Source: Erythrobacter donghaensis
Lineage (GTDB): Bacteria > Pseudomonadota > Alphaproteobacteria > Sphingomonadales > Sphingomonadaceae
Length of the DNA: 64,000 bases
NCBI RefSeq assembly: GCF_002155425.1
Contig: NZ_MUYG01000006.1
Location: 186,001 to 250,000 of the forward strand
Direction: 5' to 3'
Each line of letters begins with the position of its first letter. The stretch's first letter is position 1. Positions 58,317-64,000 of the stretch are shown here, one piece after another. The notes beneath the pieces are model-generated. The model was not told where the DNA came from. It did not search any database and saw nothing but the letters and a program-made list of their open reading frames with translations. Both the position numbers and the translations under genes were made by a program.

Positions 58317-59083
58317 GCAGGATGAAGGGCAAAGTCGCGCTGGTCTCGGGCGGTGCGGAAGGGATTGGCGCGGCGGTCGCGCGGCTGATCGTGGCCGAGG
58401 GTGGCAGCGTGATGCTGGGCGATGTGCAGCTGGAGAAAGCGCAAGGCCTCGCCGCCGAGCTGGGCGAGCGGGCGGCAGCAGTGCAGCTCGACGTGCGTGA
58501 CCTGCACCAGTGGGAAGCCGCCGTCTCCGCCACCCGCGGGCGCTTCGGCAAGCTCACTGTGCTGTGCAATATCGCCGGCATCTCCGAGCCCGGCAATGTC
58601 CCCGACGGGTCGCTCGATGTGTGGGAGCGCACGATCGACATCAACCTCAACGGCCCCTTCTACGGGATGCGTGCGGCAATCCCGGCGATGGCGGCGAGCG
58701 GGGAGCCCTGCGCGATCGTCAATATCGGCTCGATGATCGCGATGCGCCCGGCAGCTTTCGTGGCGGCCTATTCGGCGTCCAAGGCGGGGCTGCGAGGCCT
58801 CACGCAATCCGTCGCGCTCGATCTCGCCGAACGGGGCCTGCCGATCCGCGTCAACATCGTCCACCCCGGCGCGATCCGCACGCCGATGTACAACCGCTAC
58901 AAGTTCTCCGGTGCCGACACGCCAGAGAACATCGAGACCAATTTCGCTGCCACCCACCCGATGAACCGCATCGGCGAGCCCGAGGAAGTCGCCCGCGCGG
59001 TCGTTTTCCTCGCCAGCGACGAGGCGAGCTTCACCACCGGCTGCGATTTCACCGTCGATGGCGGCGGGTCGATAAGGAGCTGA
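58313..59083 (+). CDS. Short-chain dehydrogenase/reductase
   Basis: A 256-residue classical SDR: SGGAEGIGAAV cofactor loop, NIAGIS in place of NNAG, serine in VNIGSMIAMRP and Y-x3-K in AAYSASKAGLRGL. MLGDVQLEKA after strand 2, with its Asp, favours NAD. It overlaps the thiolase gene by 4 bp and precedes the ThuA gene by 1 bp. The C-terminus TTGCDFTVDGGGS is canonical. Probably oxidises the hydroxyacyl-CoA or hydroxy-ring intermediate of this pathway. Confidence 0.9.
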   Translation: MSRMKGKVALVSGGAEGIGAAVARLIVAEGGSVMLGDVQLEKAQGLAAELGERAAAVQLDVRDLHQWEAAVSATRGRFGKLTVLCNIAGISEPGNVPDGSLDVWERTIDINLNGPFYGMRAAIPAMAASGEPCAIVNIGSMIAMRPAAFVAAYSASKAGLRGLTQSVALDLAERGLPIRVNIVHPGAIRTPMYNRYKFSGADTPENIETNFAATHPMNRIGEPEEVARAVVFLASDEASFTTGCDFTVDGGGSIRS

Positions 59084-59084
59084 C

Positions 59085-59840
59085 ATGGCCGAACAACCCG
59101 CCACCCGCATCGACGCGCATTTTATCGCTGCGGGCAAGTATCACGATATTGACTACCCCCGGCTCGAAATCCTCAAGCTGCTGGCCGAGCATCCGCATAT
59201 CCGCACTACGGTCGCTGCGGACTATTCGGGACTCGAGCGGCTCGACCAGTGCCGCTTCCTCATCACCTATACCTGCGATCTGATGCCGACGCCGGAACAG
59301 GCCGCGCAGTTGAAAGCGTGGATGGAGAAGGGCGGCAAGTGGATGGCGCTCCACGGCACCAACTCGATCCTCGTCTTCACTGCCGATGGTCTGGTCGATG
59401 CGCCCGATGATCGCCCTGACGTGATGGAAATGCTCGGCACCCAGTTCGTCGCCCACCCGCCTATCGACAAGTTTACGGTCGAGGTGGTCAACAAGGATCA
59501 CGAGCTCACCCGCGGGATCGAGGATTTCGAAGTGGTCGACGAGCTCTACCTCTCCAAGACCACCGCACCGATCGACACGCTGATGCAGACCACTTTCGAA
59601 GGCGAGGCGACCGGCTTCACCCACAGCCAGTGGCCCAAGACCACGGTGCCTATCGTTTATACGAGGGATATTGGCGCGGGGCGGATCGTATACAATGCGC
59701 TGGGACATTGCCGGGGGCATTACGATCTTCCGGGCATGGCCGATTTCTACCCGCACAAGGAAATGTGCGCCTGGAATTACGACGTCTATTATGACCTGCT
59801 GCGGCGCACGATCCGCTGGGCCATGAGGGACGGGGACTGA
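59085..59840 (+). CDS. ThuA-like (class I glutamine amidotransferase-like fold) protein
   Basis: A 251-residue ThuA-domain protein: YHDIDYPRLEILKLLAEHPH, the central LKAWMEKGGKWMALHGTNSI, and GAGRIVYNALGHCRGHYDLP. The domain has a glutamine-amidotransferase-like fold but ThuA proteins lack a proven common activity. The AAGGAG site lies in the end of the SDR gene. It sits between two acyl-CoA dehydrogenase genes and shares their operon, so a role in the same pathway is likely; its chemistry is unknown. Confidence 0.85.
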   Translation: MAEQPATRIDAHFIAAGKYHDIDYPRLEILKLLAEHPHIRTTVAADYSGLERLDQCRFLITYTCDLMPTPEQAAQLKAWMEKGGKWMALHGTNSILVFTADGLVDAPDDRPDVMEMLGTQFVAHPPIDKFTVEVVNKDHELTRGIEDFEVVDELYLSKTTAPIDTLMQTTFEGEATGFTHSQWPKTTVPIVYTRDIGAGRIVYNALGHCRGHYDLPGMADFYPHKEMCAWNYDVYYDLLRRTIRWAMRDGD

Positions 59841-59855
59841 TTGGGATCGCTGTAG

Positions 59856-61064
59856 ATGGACATGGACTTCTCGCCCGAGGATATCGCCTTCCGCGAGGAA
59901 GTGCGCGCCTTCCTCAAAGATAACCTGCCCGAACGGCTGCGCGACGGCGCACGCCGCACGCCGGGGGTGTTTGTCGAGCCCGACATCGGGATGGAATGGC
60001 ACCGCGTCCTCTTCAAGCAGGGCTGGGTCGCGCCGCACTGGCCCAAGGAGGACGGCGGCACCGGCTGGACGCCGACGCAGAAATTCATCTTTGAAAAGGA
60101 ATGCGCGCTCGCCGGCGCGCCTGCGCTTGCGATCCTTGGCCTCAGGCTGGTCGGCCCGGTGATCTGCGAATTCGGCACGCCCGAACAGAAAGCGCGCTTC
60201 CTGCCGCGCATCCTGTCGGGCGAGGATTACTGGTGCCAAGGCTATTCCGAGCCCGGCAGCGGCTCCGACCTCGCCAGCCTCAAGACGTCTGCGCGCCTTG
60301 AGGGCGACGAATATGTCATCAACGGCTCCAAGATCTGGACCACTCACGCGCATCACGCCGACTGGATCTTCGCGCTGGTGCGCACCGATGCGAGCGTGAA
60401 GAAGCAGGCGGGGATCACGTTCCTGCTGGTGCCGATGGATCAGCCGGGGGTCAGCGTCACCCCGATCCACTCGATGTCGGGCGATCACGAGGTCAATGCG
60501 GTGTTCTTCACCGACGCGCGCACAGGGCAAGAAAACCGCATCGGCGAAGAGGGCGCCGGGTGGAGCATCGCCAAGTTCCTGCTCGAAAACGAACGCGGCG
60601 GATCGTGCTATGCCCCGCGCCTGCTGCAATCGATCGAGCGGCTCGAAAACCTCGCCCAGACCCAGCCCTCGGGCGTCAACGGCGCGATTGCGCATGATCC
60701 GCGCTTCCGTGACAGGCTCGCCCGCGTACGGCTTGAGGCCGAGGCGCTGGAGGTGACCGAACTGCGCATCCTCGCCGAACTCGCCAAGGGCCGCGCGCCG
60801 GGGCCGCAGACTTCGCTGGTGAAGCTGCTGGGTTCGAATATCGGCCAGCAGGTCGATGTGCTGCGCTTGGAACTGCTCGGGCCGGATGCGCTGCAATTGC
60901 CGCTCGAACGCCCGCTATACGGCAACGAAGCGCCTGAGCCGGTCGGCAGCGAATATGCCCAGACCGCAATGGGCCGCTACTTGAACAACCGCGCTGCGAC
61001 GATCTTCGGCGGATCGGATGAAGTGCAGAAGAACATCATCGCCAAGACCGTTCTCGGCTTGTGA
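59856..61064 (+). CDS. Acyl-CoA dehydrogenase
   Basis: A 402-residue ACAD: MDMDFSPEDIAFREEVRAFL at the N-terminus, WCQGYSEPGSGSDLASLKTS (the FAD-contact loop), INGSKIWTTHAHHADWIFAL, and the C-terminal FGGSDEVQKNIIAKTVLGL with the conserved G-x-x-E-V-Q. All regions are well kept, so it should be active. It is the likely partner of the shorter ACAD at 55647, or acts alone on a branched acyl-CoA. The gap to the ThuA gene is 15 bp. Confidence 0.92.
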   Translation: MDMDFSPEDIAFREEVRAFLKDNLPERLRDGARRTPGVFVEPDIGMEWHRVLFKQGWVAPHWPKEDGGTGWTPTQKFIFEKECALAGAPALAILGLRLVGPVICEFGTPEQKARFLPRILSGEDYWCQGYSEPGSGSDLASLKTSARLEGDEYVINGSKIWTTHAHHADWIFALVRTDASVKKQAGITFLLVPMDQPGVSVTPIHSMSGDHEVNAVFFTDARTGQENRIGEEGAGWSIAKFLLENERGGSCYAPRLLQSIERLENLAQTQPSGVNGAIAHDPRFRDRLARVRLEAEALEVTELRILAELAKGRAPGPQTSLVKLLGSNIGQQVDVLRLELLGPDALQLPLERPLYGNEAPEPVGSEYAQTAMGRYLNNRAATIFGGSDEVQKNIIAKTVLGL

Positions 61065-61076
61065 TTGCACCTTCGC

Positions 61077-61175
61077 TCGTCATTGCGAGCGGAGCGAAGC
61101 AATCCATGAACTGACCGCGAAACCGAGGACGACGGGCCATGGATTGCCGCGTCGCTTCGCTCCTCGTAATGACGA
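61077..61175. repeat. Intergenic inverted repeat (CGTCATTGCGAGCGGAGCG type)
   Basis: Left arm 61077-61108 (TCGTCATTGCGAG...AATCCATG) and right arm 61138-61175 (CATGGATTGC...TAATGACGA) are complementary over most of their length. The element fills the gap between the ACAD and SDR genes and belongs to a repeat type seen in many proteobacterial genomes. Confidence 0.75.
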
Positions 61176-61193
61176 AACACAGAGGATTGTGAA

Positions 61194-62096
61194 ATGGACA
61201 CTGCAAAATTGATGTTCCGCGAAGGCCTGATGGCGGGCGAGCGGATCCTCGTGACCGGCGGGGGCACCGGCCTCGGGCGCGAGATGGCCGAGGCGTTTTT
61301 GAAGCTGGGCGCGACCGTGTACATCTGCGGGCGAAGGCAGGTGAAGCTGGACGAGACCGCAGCGGAACTTACCGCGCTGCACGGCGGCAAGATCGTCGGC
61401 ATGGCCTGCGATATCCGCGATGCGGACGCGATCCACACGATGGTCGACGCGATCTGGGCCGATGGCGGCGCGCTGACCGGCGTGGTCAACAACGCCGCGG
61501 GCAACTTCATCAGCCGCACCGAGGACCTGTCGGTCAATGGCTTCAACGCCATCGCCGACATCGTGATGCGCGGCACCTTCTACGTCACGCTCGACATCGG
61601 CAAGCGGCTGATCGCGGAGAAGAAGCGCGCCAGCTTCCTCTCGATCCTCACCACCTGGGTGTGGTCGGGCAGCGCCTTCGTGGTGCCCTCCGCCATGTCC
61701 AAAACCGCGATCAACGCCATGACCCAGAGCCTTGCGACCGAGTGGGGCCGCTATGGGCTGAGATTCAATGCCATCGCGCCGGGCCTTTTCCCGACCAAGG
61801 GGATGAGCGCGCGTTTGTCCCCTGGGGGACAAGGCGGCAATTCAAAGAACGACCTCAATCCGATGGGCCGCGCGGGCGAGATGCACGAACTGGCAAACCT
61901 CGCGGTGTTCCTGATGGGGCCAGGGGCGGAATATGTGAACGGCCAGACCATCGCAATCGACGGCGCGGGCTATCAGGCCAATGGCGGGACGTTCTACCCG
62001 ATGCTCCACGCGCTCGGCGATGCCGAGTGGGAGCAGATGCGCGCGATGATCAAGGGCACCAACGCTGCGGACAAGGCCGACCGGACGGTGGGTTAG
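61194..62096 (+). CDS. SDR family oxidoreductase, 2,4-dienoyl-CoA reductase-like
   Basis: A 300-residue SDR: ILVTGGGTGLGREMAEAF cofactor loop, GRRQVKLDETA (Arg, fitting NADP), and VNNAAGNFISRTEDLS. The classical Y-x3-K is absent; instead VPSAMSKTAINAMTQSLATE is found, as in 2,4-dienoyl-CoA reductases and peroxisomal trans-enoyl-type SDRs, where the catalytic Tyr lies elsewhere. This supports a role in handling unsaturated CoA esters made by the two ACADs. AGAGGA precedes the ATG. Its stop overlaps the stop of the convergent kynureninase gene by 4 bp. Confidence 0.88.
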   Translation: MDTAKLMFREGLMAGERILVTGGGTGLGREMAEAFLKLGATVYICGRRQVKLDETAAELTALHGGKIVGMACDIRDADAIHTMVDAIWADGGALTGVVNNAAGNFISRTEDLSVNGFNAIADIVMRGTFYVTLDIGKRLIAEKKRASFLSILTTWVWSGSAFVVPSAMSKTAINAMTQSLATEWGRYGLRFNAIAPGLFPTKGMSARLSPGGQGGNSKNDLNPMGRAGEMHELANLAVFLMGPGAEYVNGQTIAIDGAGYQANGGTFYPMLHALGDAEWEQMRAMIKGTNAADKADRTVG

Positions 62097-63316
62097 GTCA
62101 CCGCCGCCCGCCGGTTGAACTCCGCGCGCTCCCACTCGCCGCTCGCCAGCACCTCGGCGAGGTGACGCGCGGCGGCGGCCATGTCGGCGAAGCTCAGATA
62201 GGCAGGCGCAAAGCCCAGCCGCAACACGTCGGGCGCGCGGAAATCGCCGATCACGCCGCGCGCGATCAGCGCCTGGCAGATGGCGTAAGCCTCCGGGTGG
62301 CGGAACGACAGCTGGCTCCCGCGCTCGCTCGCGCGCGGCGGGCTGACCAGTTCCAGCGCGACATTATGCGCCATCAGGCTTTCGAGGAAGAATTCCGAAA
62401 GCGCCTGCGACTTGCCGTAAAGCCGCGCCACGCCGATCTCGGCGATCAGATCGACCCCGACCTCCAGCGCCGCGAGGCCGAGCACCGGGGGCGTGCCGCA
62501 TTGCAATCGCTCGATGCCGGGTGCGCCTTCGTAATCGTCGGAGAAGGCAAAGGGCGCGGCGTGGCCGAACCACCCGGTGAGCGGTTGCTGCAAGTCCGCC
62601 TGATGGCGCTCAGCGACGAAGGCGAAGGCCGGAGCCCCTGGCCCGCCGCACAGGTATTTGTAGCCGCAGCCGACCGCGAAATCGGCTCCGACGCCATCGA
62701 GATCGACCGGCAACGCCCCGGTGGAGTGCGACAGATCCCACAGCACCAGCGCGCCTGCCTCATGCGCGGCGCGGGTCAGCGCGGCCATGTCGTGTAATGC
62801 GCCGGTCTTGTAGTGAACGTGGGTCAGCATCAAGAGCGCGACGTCGTCGTGAAGCGCGGCGACCAGCCGCGCCCGCTCCGCCAGCCGCCGCGTGGCGAGG
62901 CCCTGCGCTTCCAGCCCGGCAATCATGTAAAGATCGGTCGGGAAGTTGCCGGGTTCGGACAACACCACCTTGCGCCCGGGCCGCATCCGGAGCGCAGCGG
63001 CGATCAGCTTGAACAGGTTCACGCTGGTTGAATCGCAAGCGATCACTTCGTGCTTCGCAGCGCCGATCAACGGCGCAATCTTGCCGCCAATGCGGCTCGC
63101 CATGTCGAACCAGTTCGCGCTGTTCCATGACCGAATCAGCCCCTCGCCCCACTCCTGCGCAACCACCTCTTGCAGCCGCTTGGGGGTTGCCTTAGGCAGC
63201 GCGCCCAGCGAGTTGCCGTCGAGATAGATCACTCCCTCGGGCAGTGTGAAGTGCGCACGGAAATGCCCCAGCGGATCGGCGGCGTCGAAATCGGCGGCGC
63301 GGGCTTCGGGGGTCAT
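62093..63316 (-). CDS. kynU: Kynureninase
   Basis: A 407-residue PLP enzyme of aminotransferase class V type that cleaves kynurenine to anthranilate and alanine. Family features: DPLGHFRAHFTLPEGVIYLD then GNSLGALPKAT at the start, WDLSHSTGALPVDLD with the PLP-contacting Asp, and the Schiff-base lysine K220 in GCGYKYLCGGPGAP. The C-terminal VIGDFRAPDVLRLGFAPAYL is diagnostic. It overlaps the tryptophan dioxygenase gene by 4 bp, and together they convert tryptophan through kynurenine towards anthranilate or NAD precursors. A kynurenine formamidase gene is not in view. Confidence 0.95.
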   Translation of the reverse strand: MTPEARAADFDAADPLGHFRAHFTLPEGVIYLDGNSLGALPKATPKRLQEVVAQEWGEGLIRSWNSANWFDMASRIGGKIAPLIGAAKHEVIACDSTSVNLFKLIAAALRMRPGRKVVLSEPGNFPTDLYMIAGLEAQGLATRRLAERARLVAALHDDVALLMLTHVHYKTGALHDMAALTRAAHEAGALVLWDLSHSTGALPVDLDGVGADFAVGCGYKYLCGGPGAPAFAFVAERHQADLQQPLTGWFGHAAPFAFSDDYEGAPGIERLQCGTPPVLGLAALEVGVDLIAEIGVARLYGKSQALSEFFLESLMAHNVALELVSPPRASERGSQLSFRHPEAYAICQALIARGVIGDFRAPDVLRLGFAPAYLSFADMAAAARHLAEVLASGEWERAEFNRRAAVT

Positions 63317-64000
63317 ATCGCGGTCCTGACGCTGAGCAGTTCGGGGAAGAAGGCCTGCTTCAGCACGCCCTCGAGGTAGGGCACGCCGGGCGTGCCGCCG
63401 GTTCCGCGCTTGAAGCCGATGATGCGCTCGACGGTCTTGAGATGCCCGAAGCGCCAGCGCTGGAAGTGGTATTCCAGATCGACCAGCTTCTCAGCCAGTT
63501 CGTACAGATCCCAGTGGCTCTGGGGATCGCGGTAGATCGTCGCCCAAGCCACCTCGACGCTGGCGTTGTGGACATAGGGCGCCGCCGGATCGCGCGACAG
63601 GGCCGCAGCGTCGATGGCAAAGCCGCGACGCGCCAGCAGGCGGATCGCCGCATCATAGAGGCTCGCCCGCCCGCGCTCGGTCTCCAGCCGCTCTGCCCAG
63701 TCGGCGTTCGACTTGTGCAAGCGCACATGCTTTCCATCGCGCCCGCCGAGCATGAACTCCATCATCCGGTACTGCGCCGACTGGAACCCGGAGGACGCGC
63801 CCAGATGGGGGCGGATCGCGGAGTAATCATGCGGGGTCATGGTGGAGAGCACGTCCCAGCTCTGGATCAATTGCTGCTGCGCTCGCGCCACCCGCGCCAG
63901 CATCTTGAAGGCGGGGCGCAGGTTATCCGCCTCGATGCACTCACGCGCGGCGGTCAGCTCGTGCAAGCAAAGCTTGAGCCACAGCTCGCTCGCCTGATGG
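63313..64000 (-). CDS. kynA: Tryptophan 2,3-dioxygenase (N-terminus beyond window)
   Basis: The frame is open to the right edge, so the start is outside. The visible 228 residues begin HQASELWLKLCLHELTAARE, with the haem-adjacent HQ-x-E-L-W segment of the family, then SGFQSAQYRMMEFMLGG (substrate region), HNASVEVAWATIYRD and FQRWRFGHLKTVERIIGFKR with the haem-ligand histidine, ending GTGGTPGVPYLEGVL. Haem enzyme that opens the indole ring of L-tryptophan to N-formylkynurenine. An apparent TTG start at 63966 only reflects truncation. Coupled by ATGA to kynU downstream. Confidence 0.93.
   Translation of the reverse strand, partial: HQASELWLKLCLHELTAARECIEADNLRPAFKMLARVARAQQQLIQSWDVLSTMTPHDYSAIRPHLGASSGFQSAQYRMMEFMLGGRDGKHVRLHKSNADWAERLETERGRASLYDAAIRLLARRGFAIDAAALSRDPAAPYVHNASVEVAWATIYRDPQSHWDLYELAEKLVDLEYHFQRWRFGHLKTVERIIGFKRGTGGTPGVPYLEGVLKQAFFPELLSVRTAI

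Noticed and set aside
63313-63966. Complete short tryptophan dioxygenase starting at TTG 63966
   Set aside because: The frame stays open to 64000 and the upstream codons encode conserved family residues (HQASELW), so the gene is cut by the window edge.

Overview
The window is high-GC (locally near 70%) proteobacterial DNA with short intergenic gaps, GGGAGAG-type ribosome binding sites, paired TonB-dependent receptors, and many SDR, SnoaL-fold and acyl-CoA dehydrogenase genes. This points to an alphaproteobacterium of the Sphingomonadales, for example Erythrobacteraceae or a Novosphingobium relative. That placement is inferred from style, not from a marker gene. No rRNA, tRNA, CRISPR array or insertion sequence was seen. 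REGION 1 (1-25767, minus strand) is one tightly packed operon of 18 genes encoding an extracellular contractile injection system (eCIS), a phage-tail-like nanomachine. In transcription order it holds sheath, inner tube, a CxxC-containing baseplate-chaperone-like protein, a disordered protein, a Pvc16/DUF4255 tail terminator, an AAA+ ATPase, a small acidic protein, a 1600-residue DUF4157 (eCIS core domain) protein, a CIS-tube/Afp7-like protein, a LysM-like protein, hub (gpD-like), spike (gpV-like), PAAR-like tip, gp25-like baseplate, two gpJ-like baseplate proteins, a gpI-like protein, and a DUF6519/beta-helix protein that runs off the left edge. Most junctions are 4-bp ATGA overlaps. The upstream gap carries two hairpins. 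REGION 2 (26-31 kb) has an MFS transporter and SDR on the minus strand, then a TonB receptor and a Rieske oxygenase on the plus strand, which look like uptake and first oxidation of a small organic substrate. REGION 3 (32.3-40.0 kb) is a polysaccharide or uronate utilisation locus: PL7-like lyase, TonB receptor, ACS-family MFS transporter, 2-keto-4-pentenoate hydratase-like enzyme and secreted beta-helix protein. It is tied together by four copies of a palindrome centred on ACCGGT, a probable LacI-type operator; the regulator is not in the window. REGION 4 (40.1-62.1 kb) is a long catabolic island: NmrA-like protein, three CurA-like MDR reductases, four SnoaL/NTF2-fold proteins, acyl-CoA ligase, thioesterase, carboxymuconolactone decarboxylase-like pair, SDRs, a molybdopterin oxidoreductase with MobA nearby, a limonene-epoxide-hydrolase-like enzyme beside a cytochrome P450, two acyl-CoA dehydrogenases, a DUF35/thiolase pair and a ThuA protein. 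The set suggests CoA-dependent breakdown of an alicyclic, terpenoid or steroid-like compound; the substrate is not proven. A perfect parS-like palindrome lies between convergent genes at 47.25 kb. REGION 5 (62.1-64.0 kb) holds kynureninase and tryptophan 2,3-dioxygenase (truncated at the right edge), for tryptophan breakdown via kynurenine.
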